Below, in pieces: positions 16,996-25,062 of a stretch of 64,000 bases of DNA. The position numbers were made by a program, and so were the translations under genes. The stretch comes from Geomicrobium sp. JCM 19038. GTDB lineage: Bacteria; Bacillota; Bacilli; Bacillales; Marinococcaceae. The DNA is taken from NCBI RefSeq assembly GCF_000698125.1, contig NZ_BAXA01000009.1, positions 62,001 to 126,000 of the forward strand. The letters are read 5' to 3'. The notes below the pieces were generated by a model that made no database searches, was not told the origin of the DNA, and was given only the letters and a program-made list of their open reading frames with translations. Every line of letters begins with the position of its first letter. Positions within the stretch are counted from its first letter, which is position 1.

Positions 16996-18066
16996 TTGGC
17001 TATTATTGAATCTGTCGCTACGGCATTGCCAAAACATCCAGTTTCACAAGATCAAATTGCATCACTTGTGCGCGGAGTATTCAAAGATAAATACAGTGAT
17101 ATTGACCGTCTTTTACGTGTGTTTAATAACGGAGATATTGAAGAGAGACAATTCGTCATGCCCCTTGAGTGGTATCAACAACCCCACTCTTTCGGTGACA
17201 AAAACAACGAGTTCATTGAACGTGCGGTGGAATTAGGTGCTGAAGCGGTGACGAATTGTTTGCATAAAGCCGAAGTACGTTCAGATGAAGTGGATGCGTT
17301 TATTTGTGTGACTAGTACAGGGATTGCAACTCCAACCCTTGACGCGCGAATTATGAATCGACTGAATATGAACATGCATACGAAACGTATACCGATTTGG
17401 GGCTTAGGGTGTGCAGGTGGTGCAGCTGGATTATCAAGGGGATTCGAATATTGCCGTGCATTCCCCAATGCTCGCGTCCTCGTTCTATGCATTGAGTTGT
17501 GTAGTTTAACCTTTCAAACAGGTGATGTTTCAAAAAGCAACCTTGTTGGAACATCTCTATTCTCTGATGGGGTCGCTTGTGCATTATTGCATGGGACAGA
17601 CGTCTCGTCTAAGCAAAAATTTATGCCAGTCATTACCGATACACAATCTACGCTTATGCCTGATTCTGAACGTGTGATGGGGTGGGATGTGGAAGACGAC
17701 GGATTGCATGTTGTTTTCTCCAGAGATATTCCGACGATTGTTTCTTCTTGGCTTGATGACAATGTGATTCATTTTCTAAATTCAATAGGAAAGTCAAAAG
17801 ATGACATTACACATTTTATTGCCCATCCTGGAGGGAAGAAAGTTCTGACGGCTTATGAAGATGCGTTGAAATTACCAGATGGCAAAACGAACCCTGCAAG
17901 AGACGTATTACGAGCTCATGGGAATATGTCTTCTCCGACAGTTCTTTACGTATTGAAATCCATTTTAGAAGGGAACACCGCACCTCTCGATGAAGGCATT
18001 ATAACCGCGTTAGGACCAGGATTTAGTTCAGAATTATTGTGGGTGGAATGGAGTGAACACGCATGA
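16996..18066 (+). CDS. bpsA: Type III polyketide synthase, alkylpyrone synthase BpsA-like
   Basis: 356 residues from TTG 16996 with GAGGTG upstream. It is a member of the chalcone/stilbene synthase family: the active-site cysteine is in WGLGCAGGAAGLS (about 140), the catalytic histidine in THFIAHPGGKKVL (about 280) and the asparagine in AHGNMSSPTVLYVL (about 313). Bacillus BpsA condenses long-chain acyl-CoA with malonyl-CoA to make alkylpyrones. Its stop overlaps the start of the methyltransferase gene (ATGA), the same pair known as bpsA-bpsB in B. subtilis. Substrate chain length cannot be read from the sequence. Confidence 0.92.
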   Translation: MAIIESVATALPKHPVSQDQIASLVRGVFKDKYSDIDRLLRVFNNGDIEERQFVMPLEWYQQPHSFGDKNNEFIERAVELGAEAVTNCLHKAEVRSDEVDAFICVTSTGIATPTLDARIMNRLNMNMHTKRIPIWGLGCAGGAAGLSRGFEYCRAFPNARVLVLCIELCSLTFQTGDVSKSNLVGTSLFSDGVACALLHGTDVSSKQKFMPVITDTQSTLMPDSERVMGWDVEDDGLHVVFSRDIPTIVSSWLDDNVIHFLNSIGKSKDDITHFIAHPGGKKVLTAYEDALKLPDGKTNPARDVLRAHGNMSSPTVLYVLKSILEGNTAPLDEGIITALGPGFSSELLWVEWSEHA

Positions 18067-18575
18067 TTTTATTTTTAATTATCATTACGTGGGTCATCTT
18101 TCAGAGAATCGTCGAGTTGTACGTTGCCAAAGTGAATGAGCGACACGTGAAAGGTCTCGGAGCGATTGAGTATGGGGCGAGACACTATCCGTACATGGTC
18201 GGCATGCACGTCCTCTTTTTTGTGACATTAATTAGTGAAGTCATCTGGACAGGTTTTCAAACTTCCCCAGTTTGGCAACCGTTATTACTCGTATTTCTAG
18301 GTGTCCAAGCATTGCGCCTTTGGGCTCTGATGACACTCGGACGTTTTTGGAACACGAAGATTCTCGTATTACCTGATGGACAACGTGTCGCCGAAGGACC
18401 TTATCGCTTTATGAAACATCCGAACTATGTGGTAGTCATTTTAGAAATTGTGCTGTTACCGCTGATTTTCCAAGCCTATGTCACAGCGGCTATTTTTTCT
18501 GTTGCCAATTTCTTATTTCTTTATTTTATACGCATTCCTAAAGAGGAAGAAGCATTGCGTCATTACCAAAAATAA
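18063..18575 (+). CDS. bpsB: Membrane methyltransferase BpsB (isoprenylcysteine carboxyl methyltransferase family)
   Basis: 170 residues with about four to five membrane segments. The C-terminal half has the family's conserved block: GRFWNTKILVLPDG, EGPYRFMKHPNYVVV and the ending RIPKEEEALRHY, which form the SAM-binding site of ICMT-like enzymes. In B. subtilis the orthologue (YpbQ) methylates the hydroxyl of the alkylpyrone made by BpsA. Start overlaps bpsA by 4 bases. It is complete. Confidence 0.9.
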   Translation: MILFLIIITWVIFQRIVELYVAKVNERHVKGLGAIEYGARHYPYMVGMHVLFFVTLISEVIWTGFQTSPVWQPLLLVFLGVQALRLWALMTLGRFWNTKILVLPDGQRVAEGPYRFMKHPNYVVVILEIVLLPLIFQAYVTAAIFSVANFLFLYFIRIPKEEEALRHYQK

Positions 18576-18674
18576 ATGTCGAAAACTGCGATTTTTTACG
18601 TCTTCTAAAGGAAGAACAATCATGTTATATTTTGGCGGAAGTCTTAAGTTACGAGTACAGGGGGATCGCCGCCA

Positions 18675-19213
18675 TTGTTTAACGAGCTCATGGAACATAT
18701 GTGGAGTGTTGTTCTTCTCATTTTTCTCATTAACATCGTTATGTAACTCTTTTGACGTTACGGTTGATCTTGACGCTTAAAGGTTTAAAGATGCTAGCTG
18801 CACTCGCAGGTATGTTTGAAATCATTGTTTATGTAACTGGGCTTGGAATCGTGTTAGACAATATGACCTCTGTGTTTCACATTGTCGCATACGCATTAGG
18901 ATATGGAATCGGTGTAATTATCGGTATAAAAATCGAAGAGAAACTGGCGCTCGGTTACATTACTGTCAATGTCATTACGAAAGAATACGAGCCAGATATT
19001 CCGAATTATCTGCGAGATAAAGGGTATGGTGTAACGAACTGGGTGGCGTACGGACGTGAAGGAGAGCGACTCATGATGGAGATCTTAACTTCTCGTCGAA
19101 GTGAAAAGGCACTTTATGATACAGTGAAGTTATTGGACCCAAAAGCATTTATTATATCCCACGAACCGAAAGCGTTTTTCGGCGGGTTCTGGGTGAAAGG
19201 ATTACGTAGATAA
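18675..19213 (+). CDS. yebE: DUF2179-family membrane protein, YebE-like (one probable frameshift)
   Basis: About 179 residues. The long open frame starts inside the protein at 18752. Family comparison puts the start at TTG 18675 (AGGGGGAT upstream), giving [22 protein letters not shown]; restoring one T near 18739 continues it as [15 protein letters not shown], exactly as in YebE. Three membrane segments precede a soluble C-terminal domain ([30 protein letters not shown] ... [29 protein letters not shown]). Function is unknown in the family. It is followed after one base by a yebG-like gene, the same order as upstream of purE in B. subtilis. Confidence 0.88.
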
Positions 19214-19214
19214 G

Positions 19215-19400
19215 ATGGCTCGTAAGAAAACATTTGAAGTCGAAGAAAATGAAACGATTAGCGACTGTTTAGTACGAATCGACGGTGAAGGATATCGCCC
19301 CGTTCGTCGAATGGAGAAACCGATCTTTACTGAAGACAGCAACAAGAATGTCACGGTAAAAGAACAAAGAATTGTTTTTGAAGCAGTGTTGAAAGAATAA
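19215..19400 (+). CDS. yebG: NETI-motif protein, YebG-like
   Basis: 61 residues. The motif ENETISDCLVRIDGEGYRPVRRMEKPIF gives the family its name (NETI). It is a short, charged, soluble protein of unknown function found next to yebE and purE in Bacillaceae. The start is one base past the yebE stop, so the two are co-translated. A terminator overlaps its stop. Confidence 0.9.
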   Translation: MARKKTFEVEENETISDCLVRIDGEGYRPVRRMEKPIFTEDSNKNVTVKEQRIVFEAVLKE

Positions 19401-19425
19401 CCTTCTCCCAGTCGAGAAGGTTATT
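19399..19425 (+). terminator. Terminator after yebG-like gene
   Basis: AACCTTCTC, loop CCAGTC, GAGAAGGTT, then ATTTAGATTCTG. A near-copy lies at 19701-19730. Confidence 0.75.
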
Positions 19426-19431
19426 TAGATT

Positions 19432-19610
19432 CTGTTAAGAAACTTATACGTACTTACAATGAGTAAAGCGACTTCTGAGGCTACGCTTGCCGCGGGCGTT
19501 GCTTCAGCTAACAATAAAAGAAGTTCAACAGTCATTGCTTTTAGCAAGGGTGTCGAACCAACCTGCTTTGCAGCCGCCGCATGCGTCTTCGCCACAAAAG
19601 CCACTTTTTC
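19432..19610 (+). repeat. Dispersed intergenic repeat, copy B (extended)
   Basis: It starts CTGTTAAGAAACTTA, continues AATGAGTAAAGCG and has the core CTTGCCGCGGGCGTTGC, matching the minus strand of 12216-12318 with a short deletion. Further on, CATGCGTCTTCGCCACAAAA (about 19580-19600) repeats the tail of the same element, so this copy appears composite. Small open frames inside it (19459-19671 and overlapping ones) have no ribosome site. Confidence 0.65.
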
Positions 19611-19700
19611 ATACAATACTTATTTGCAAAAGCAATATATCCAGTGTATCCATTTTGAATTTCCATGTTAGTAGAAGGAGACGCTTTTCTAAACTTTGAT

Positions 19701-19730
19701 AATCACCTTCTCCAAGTGGAGAGGATTATT
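19701..19730 (+). terminator. Hairpin resembling the yebG terminator
   Basis: AATCACCTTCTCC, loop AAGT, GGAGAGGATT, with one bulge. It shares CCTTCTCC-AGT-GAGA-TTATT with the hairpin at 19399-19425, so it looks like a diverged duplicate. Confidence 0.5.
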
Positions 19731-19859
19731 ATCATTTTCAAATGTACTAAATCCGTAAAAAAAGTTAATTATGGATTAGATTGTTCGGAAAAGTTCAGTT
19801 AAAATGAGGTGCGACTTTTGGTATACTTGTCATACAACTAGATAAAGAGGTGGGAAGTC

Positions 19860-19994
19860 ATGCAGAATGTCATGGCAAAATTAAGAAAACAACCGTTTAT
19901 CGTACAAATGATCATTCTCGTCCCCGCATCGATCCTTGGCGCTGTATTGTTTATGACCATCTATGAATGGTTAGTAGCCGCACTGCAATCTTAG
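19860..19994 (+). CDS. Small single-pass membrane protein
   Basis: 44 residues. ATG 19860 has AAAGAGGTGGG at ideal spacing. The basic N-terminus (MAKLRKQ) is followed by one hydrophobic segment (FIVQMIILVPASILGAVLFM). The good ribosome site and the clear topology suggest a real small protein. No family is recognised. It is not part of the purine operon because the pur promoter lies downstream. Confidence 0.55.
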   Translation: MQNVMAKLRKQPFIVQMIILVPASILGAVLFMTIYEWLVAALQS

Positions 19995-20183
19995 TAAAAC
20001 GCAGATATACACTAATGACTGTTTGAATTTGCGGATGGTTACGAGAAATAGGTATATGATTGATGAGAAGTTGCTCTCAAATGAGGTTTCTGAATACAGG
20101 GATAGTTATGATTTCATGGTGATGATTAAGTAATCGCTATGATAAATGGAAAATAGCGTGCAAGAACAAATCCATACATAGTC

Positions 20184-20226
20184 AATATCCGAACGTTTTA
20201 TTATTAAAAGATATAAATATTCGACT
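20184..20226 (+). promoter_or_regulatory. PurR boxes (inverted pair) of the pur operon
   Basis: Box 1 is ATATCCGAACGTT with CGAA at 20190-20193. Box 2 is on the other strand, AAAGTCGAATATT, seen as TTCG at 20220-20223. The 26 bases between the two CGAA cores equal the spacing known for B. subtilis PurBoxes (14-base boxes about 16 apart). Both fit AWWWCCGAACWWT with two or three deviations. PurR would repress here, with PRPP as inducer. Confidence 0.75.
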
Positions 20227-20231
20227 TTACA

Positions 20232-20260
20232 TTGACAATTAATCTTACACATACTACGAT
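20232..20260 (+). promoter_or_regulatory. Sigma-A promoter of the pur operon
   Basis: -35 TTGACA and -10 TACGAT with a 17-base spacer, directly after the PurR boxes and about 35 bases before the guanine aptamer. Confidence 0.7.
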
Positions 20261-20300
20261 AGAAGAAGAGAAAGGCATTTCATTGATCCTTCAAAAGATA

Positions 20301-20369
20301 CCTCATATAAATTCGAGAATATGGCTCGAAAGTTTCTACCTAGCTACCGTAAACAGCTGGACTATGAGG
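20301..20369 (+). promoter_or_regulatory. Purine (guanine-type) riboswitch
   Basis: P1 strands are CCTCATA / TATGAGG. The core has the conserved ATATGGC, AAGTTTCTACC and ACCGTAAA sequences, and ends GGACTATG. The C in GACTAT is the specificity base of guanine or hypoxanthine aptamers (U in adenine ones). A long downstream hairpin (20366-20423: GAGGAGACG / CGTCTTCTC enclosing GTTGTGCTTATG / CATAAGTTCAAC) reuses the 3' strand of P1, so the two structures are mutually exclusive. High guanine should reduce expression of the pur genes. Confidence 0.93.
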
Positions 20370-20485
20370 AGACGATTTTTTTGTTGTGCTTATGGATGTG
20401 ACATAAGTTCAACACGTCTTCTCCCGGTGCTCGGATGAACATGACAGCGGGCTCTTTGATATGCCTATAGATAGGAGCGTACAGA

Positions 20486-20974
20486 ATGACTGTTGAAGTT
20501 GGCGTAATAATGGGAAGTACCTCAGATGAACCGACAATGATTCATGCTATTCAAGTGTTGGAAGAATTACAAATCCCATATGAGAAGCGAATTGTTTCGG
20601 CTCACCGAACGCCAGACTATATGTTTGACTATGCAGCAACAGCAAGAGAACGTGGCCTTAAAGTGATTATTGCTGGAGCAGGAGGAGCGGCTCATTTACC
20701 AGGGATGGTCGCTGCAAAAACAACATTACCTGTCATTGGAGTGCCTGTACAATCTAAAGCGTTAAGTGGATGGGACTCACTATTATCGATCGTACAAATG
20801 CCAAAAGGCGTACCAGTTGCAACGGTCGCAATTGGAACTGCAGGAGCAGAAAACGCAGGACTTTTGGCTGCGCAAATGCTGAGTGTATTTAGTGAAGAGC
20901 TTGCACACAAACTAGATGCAAGAAGAGAAGCGAAGAAAAACGAGGTGCTTTCACATCAGGAGGCGGACGTATGA
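20486..20974 (+). CDS. purE: N5-carboxyaminoimidazole ribonucleotide mutase PurE
   Basis: 162 residues, class I PurE. It moves the carboxyl group of N5-CAIR to C4, giving CAIR. The motifs [13 protein letters not shown] (substrate phosphate binding), [10 protein letters not shown] and [17 protein letters not shown] are intact, as is [23 protein letters not shown]. It is the first gene of the operon; ATG 20486 follows AGGAG. The stop overlaps purK (ATGA). Confidence 0.96.
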   Translation: MTVEVGVIMGSTSDEPTMIHAIQVLEELQIPYEKRIVSAHRTPDYMFDYAATARERGLKVIIAGAGGAAHLPGMVAAKTTLPVIGVPVQSKALSGWDSLLSIVQMPKGVPVATVAIGTAGAENAGLLAAQMLSVFSEELAHKLDARREAKKNEVLSHQEADV

Positions 20975-22108
20975 TTATTCCTGGCCAAACAATCGGATTT
21001 TAGGTGGCGGACAACTCGGTCGAATGATGGCACTTGAAGCAAAAGCGATGGGCTTTAAAGTTGCTGTGTTAGAACCATCAGCCAACTCGCCAACAGCTCA
21101 AGTCGCAGACGTTGAAGTTATCGGTGCTTATCACGATCCAGAAGCTGTTCAGAAGTTAGCGGATCAAAGCGATGTCGTTACGTTTGAATTTGAGAATGTC
21201 GATGCGACAACAGCTACGATCCTCCAAGAAGCAGGTAAACTACCTCAAGGTACAGCGTTGCTAAAAACGACGCAACACCGCTTACGAGAAAAAGAAGCGT
21301 TAGAAAAAGCTGGCTTAACCGTCGCTCCTTACCGAGCTGTTTCTTCTATTGAAGAGTTACGTGCTGCAATTGATCTTCTCGGGACACCCGCTGTGTTAAA
21401 AACCTGTCGTGGTGGCTATGACGGAAAAGGACAATATGTCATTCAGTCAAAGGAAGAAAGTGCAAAGGCATTTCACGAGCTTAATCGCGAAGGCGTTGAG
21501 CTTGTTCTCGAAGGCTTTGTTTCCTTTGAAAAAGAAATTAGTGTGATTGTGACAAGAAATGCCAAAGGCGAGCTTCAAACGTTCCCAGTCGCAGAGAACG
21601 TCCATGAAGCCAACATATTAAAACGTACAATCGTGCCAGCGCAAATTAGTGCAGAGGCAGAGGCGCATGCCATTCAAATGGCTGAAACGTTTGCAAAGAG
21701 CATTGACTTAATCGGTACGCTCGCGGTCGAGATGTTCTACACATCAGCTGGTGAAATCTATGTAAATGAACTTGCACCGAGACCCCATAACTCAGGGCAT
21801 TATACGATGAACAGTTGCAACGTCTCTCAATTTGGGCAGCATGTACGGGCGATTTGTGATTGGCCACTCGTTGAACCGAAACTTTATCATCCAGTAATTA
21901 TGGATAATATCCTCGGTGAACATGTTGAGAAAACACTTGAAGCATTCCACAGTTCACGAACGCATTTCTCCATTTATATGGAAAGAGTGAAGTGAGAATT
22001 GGACGGAAAATGGGTCACGTGAATAGTGTTGGAAAAACAATTGAAGAAGCAATAGATACATCCAAACAATTAAACATACGAACGCATGCAATGGAGGCAG
22101 CAAGATGA
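20971..22108 (+). CDS. purK: N5-carboxyaminoimidazole ribonucleotide synthase PurK (two probable frameshifts)
   Basis: About 379 residues after repair, the normal length. It makes N5-CAIR from AIR, bicarbonate and ATP. From ATG 20971 the protein starts MIIPGQTIG; restoring one G near 20996 gives [20 protein letters not shown]. The ATP-grasp part includes [16 protein letters not shown] and [27 protein letters not shown] second one-base loss near 21974 hides the C-terminus, which after repair reads [22 protein letters not shown] and ends at 22108, overlapping purB by 4 bases. Both repairs restore missing bases in short runs. The gene is essential for purine synthesis with PurE class I, so real loss is unlikely. 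Confidence 0.93.
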
Positions 22109-23397
22109 TTGAACGTTATACAAGAGAAGAAATGGGAAGCATTTGGACAGAGCAAAATCGTTTTCAAGCGTGGTTAGAAGTTGAAATCGCAGCATGTGAA
22201 GCATGGGCAGAACTTGGTGACATTCCAAAAGAAGATGTTGAGAAGATTCGCGCGCATGCATCGTTTGATGTGAATCGCATTCATGAAATTGAGGCAAGTA
22301 CACGCCATGATGTTGTTGCCTTTACACGTGCGGTGTCAGAAACTCTTGGTGAAGAGCGCAAATGGGTGCACTACGGTCTAACATCAACGGACGTTGTCGA
22401 CACAGCGTTGTCGTACTTATTAAAACAAGCAAATGATATTCTTCGTCGTGACCTTGAACGATTTATTGACGTGTTAGGACGGAAAGCCAACGAACACCGC
22501 TATACGCTCATGATGGGACGAACACATGGTGTACATGCAGAGCCGACGACCTTCGGTTTGAAGCTTGCACTTTGGTACGCAGAAATGAAGCGTAACTTAG
22601 AGCGTTTTGATCAAGCATCAGAAAGTGTTCGAGTTGGAAAAATGTCTGGAGCTGTAGGGACATTCGCGAATATTCCACCAGAAATTGAAGCACACGTATG
22701 TGAGCGCCTAGGCTTAGACGTTGCACCAATTTCAACACAAACGTTACAACGCGATCGTCATGCGCACTACGTTTCAACTCTTGCGCTCATTGCGACGAGC
22801 ATTGAGAAGATGGCAGTAGAAATCCGCAACCTCCAAAAAACAGAAACTCGTGAAGTTGAAGAGTTTTTCGCAAAAGGTCAAAAAGGATCTTCAGCAATGC
22901 CTCATAAGCGTAATCCGGTTGGATCAGAGAATATGACCGGCTTAGCACGTGTAATTAGAGGACATGTGACGACAGCATTTGAAAACATGCCACTGTGGCA
23001 TGAGCGCGACATTTCCCACTCTTCAGCAGAGAGAATTATCTTGCCAGACAGCACGGTTCTTTTAAATTACATGTTAAATCGCTTTACGAAAATCGTAGAT
23101 GAACTAACGGTATATCCTGAGAACATGAAAGAGAACATGGAGAAAACGTTCGGTCTCATTTATTCTCAGCGCGTACTTTTAACCTTGATTGACAAGGGAA
23201 TGGCTCGTGAAGAAGCGTACGACCTTGTGCAACCAAAAGCGATGGAAGCTTGGGAAACGAAAGTGCCATTCAGAACGCTCGTAGAAGCGGAACCGAAGAT
23301 TACCGAAGTGTTAACACAAGCCGATTTGGATGGATGCTTTGATGAAAAGCATCATATGAAAAATGTTGATGTACTGTTTGAACGTGTCGGTCTTTAA
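22105..23397 (+). CDS. purB: Adenylosuccinate lyase PurB
   Basis: 430 residues. It splits SAICAR to AICAR plus fumarate and adenylosuccinate to AMP plus fumarate. The fumarase/aspartase-superfamily signature [11 protein letters not shown] (about 263-273) with the catalytic serine is intact, as are [11 protein letters not shown] and the first active-site histidine region [14 protein letters not shown]. The ATG overlaps the repaired end of purK. No damage is seen. Confidence 0.97.
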   Translation: MIERYTREEMGSIWTEQNRFQAWLEVEIAACEAWAELGDIPKEDVEKIRAHASFDVNRIHEIEASTRHDVVAFTRAVSETLGEERKWVHYGLTSTDVVDTALSYLLKQANDILRRDLERFIDVLGRKANEHRYTLMMGRTHGVHAEPTTFGLKLALWYAEMKRNLERFDQASESVRVGKMSGAVGTFANIPPEIEAHVCERLGLDVAPISTQTLQRDRHAHYVSTLALIATSIEKMAVEIRNLQKTETREVEEFFAKGQKGSSAMPHKRNPVGSENMTGLARVIRGHVTTAFENMPLWHERDISHSSAERIILPDSTVLLNYMLNRFTKIVDELTVYPENMKENMEKTFGLIYSQRVLLTLIDKGMAREEAYDLVQPKAMEAWETKVPFRTLVEAEPKITEVLTQADLDGCFDEKHHMKNVDVLFERVGL

Positions 23398-23424
23398 TAC
23401 AAGATAAGTCTGGAGGGAAACGGT

Positions 23425-24135
23425 ATGACACTTCTATATGAAGGTAAAGCGAAACAATTATTCACAACGGAGAATGAAAATGAACTCCGTTTGCAATATA
23501 AAAATGATGCAACGGCATTCAATGGGGTAAAACACGATATCGTTGAAGGGAAAGGAAGGCTGAACAACGAAATATCAGCACTCTTCTTCCCATTGCTCGA
23601 AGAGGCTGGGATTCCAACTCATTTCATTAAACGTCTTAGTGAAACAGAGCAACTTGTGACACCGACGACAATTATCCCGTTAGAAGTAGTGGTCAGAAAT
23701 ATTGCAGCAGGAAGCCTCGCCAAGCGTCTCGGCTGGGAAGAGGGGATCGGATTACAACGATCCATTGTTGAGTTTTACTACAAAGATGATGCTCTTGGTG
23801 ACCCACTTGTCACTGAGGAGCACATCGCCCTCCTTGAAGCTGCAACTGTCGAACAATTGGAAGAAATGAAGCGTTTAGCTCTCTTAACGAATGAAGCGCT
23901 CCTTTCAATCTGTGAATCTGCGAATTTGTTGCTCGTAGATTTTAAGTTGGAGTTTGGGATGACAAAAGATTGTGAATTAATTCTTGCAGATGAAGTCTCT
24001 CCAGACACGTGTCGCTTTTGGGATCGAGACACTTTGCAAAAATTAGATAAAGATTTGTACCGCTTTGAACTCGGTTCACTTACAGCAGGGTATGAGACAA
24101 TATTAGAGCGCATTGGAGGCGTTGTTCATGGTTAA
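23425..24135 (+). CDS. purC: SAICAR synthetase PurC
   Basis: 236 residues. It joins CAIR and aspartate using ATP. The family signatures LYEGKAKQLF at the N-terminus, PLEVVVRNIAAGSLAKRLG and LVDFKLEFGMTKDCELILADEVSPDTCRFWD are present. ATG follows GGAGGGAAACG. It overlaps purS by 8 bases. Confidence 0.97.
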   Translation: MTLLYEGKAKQLFTTENENELRLQYKNDATAFNGVKHDIVEGKGRLNNEISALFFPLLEEAGIPTHFIKRLSETEQLVTPTTIIPLEVVVRNIAAGSLAKRLGWEEGIGLQRSIVEFYYKDDALGDPLVTEEHIALLEAATVEQLEEMKRLALLTNEALLSICESANLLLVDFKLEFGMTKDCELILADEVSPDTCRFWDRDTLQKLDKDLYRFELGSLTAGYETILERIGGVVHG

Positions 24136-24379
24136 CGTGCACGTATACATCACACTTAAAGAAGGCGTATTGGATCCTCAAGGAAAAGCAGTCGAACATT
24201 CGTTAACAGCACTTGGATACGAAGGTGTAGAAGAAGTTAGCGTAGGGAAATGGATTCAACTTAAAGTAGAAGATGGAGAAGGATTAGATGCACGAATTAC
24301 AGCGATGTGTGAACAACTTTTAGCCAATCCAGTCATTGAGAACTATAGCTACAAAGTGGAGCGGGAGGCGACGGTATGA
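24128..24379 (+). CDS. purS: Phosphoribosylformylglycinamidine synthase subunit PurS
   Basis: 83 residues from ATG 24128 ([22 protein letters not shown]); the open frame extends five codons further upstream but the family start is here. PurS is the small structural subunit of the three-part FGAM synthase (PurS-PurQ-PurL). The motif [16 protein letters not shown] is typical. It overlaps purC at one end and purQ at the other by 4 bases. Confidence 0.95.
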   Translation: MVNVHVYITLKEGVLDPQGKAVEHSLTALGYEGVEEVSVGKWIQLKVEDGEGLDARITAMCEQLLANPVIENYSYKVEREATV

Positions 24380-25062
24380 GAGCCGCAGTCATCGTTTTTC
24401 CGGGTTCGAACTGCGACACTGACATGTTTCATGCAGTAAAGGATTTTACGGAAGCAGAAGTGGTTGAATTCGTGCCACATACTGCAAAAAGTGTAGCCGC
24501 ATATGACGCGATTTTTATCCCTGGTGGCTTTTCTTACGGTGATTACCTTCGTACAGGAGCGATTGCACGATTTGCACCTGTTATGAAAAGCGTAAGTGAG
24601 GAAGCGGCAAAGGGGAAGACGATTGTAGGTGTGTGCAACGGTTTTCAGATTCTTCAAGAAGCGGGCTTACTTCCTGGGGCGATGAAGCGAAACAAAGATC
24701 TGAAGTTCATTTGCCGAACGGTTGATCTGAAAGTCGAGAACAATAAGACGCGTTTCACGTCAAGTTATAACGAAGGTGACGTGCTTCGCATTCCTGTTGC
24801 CCATGGTGAAGGAAACTTTGAATGTGATGAGAAGACGTACAATCAGTTGCAACAAAAGGGACAGATTGTATTCACATACGTGGATGATGTGAATGGCTCA
24901 AAAGGTCAAATAGCAGGCGTTCAGAACGAAGCAGGTAACGTTCTCGGCATGATGCCTCATCCTGAGCGAGCGATGGAAGCTTGGCTTGGCAGTGAAGATG
25001 GACGGAATTTGTTTACGAGTGTTTATCGCAATTGGAGGGAATCGAATGTTGTTACAAATTGA
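24376..25062 (+). CDS. purQ: Phosphoribosylformylglycinamidine synthase glutaminase subunit PurQ
   Basis: 228 residues. It is a class I glutamine amidotransferase that supplies ammonia to PurL. The nucleophile cysteine lies in [15 protein letters not shown] (about 86), and the catalytic His-Glu pair in [10 protein letters not shown] near the C-terminus. [11 protein letters not shown] starts the protein. It overlaps purL by 17 bases. Confidence 0.96.
   Translation: MRAAVIVFPGSNCDTDMFHAVKDFTEAEVVEFVPHTAKSVAAYDAIFIPGGFSYGDYLRTGAIARFAPVMKSVSEEAAKGKTIVGVCNGFQILQEAGLLPGAMKRNKDLKFICRTVDLKVENNKTRFTSSYNEGDVLRIPVAHGEGNFECDEKTYNQLQQKGQIVFTYVDDVNGSKGQIAGVQNEAGNVLGMMPHPERAMEAWLGSEDGRNLFTSVYRNWRESNVVTN

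Larger units (their letters stand above)
19401..20485. other. Long intergenic region before purE
   Basis: Nearly 1.1 kb. It holds a terminator, the dispersed repeat copy B (19432-19610), a second terminator-like hairpin (19701-19730), a 44-codon reading frame (19860-19994), PurR boxes (20184-20226), a promoter (20232-20260) and a guanine riboswitch (20301-20369). The piece 19995-20180 shows nothing recognisable. Confidence 0.7.

Noticed and set aside
18478-18780. 100-codon frame between bpsB and the yebE-like gene
   Set aside because: It mixes the end of bpsB in another frame with the start of the yebE-like gene before its frame break; it is not a gene.
19459-19671. 70-codon frames overlapping repeat copy B
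   Set aside because: They lie within a non-coding dispersed element and lack ribosome sites.
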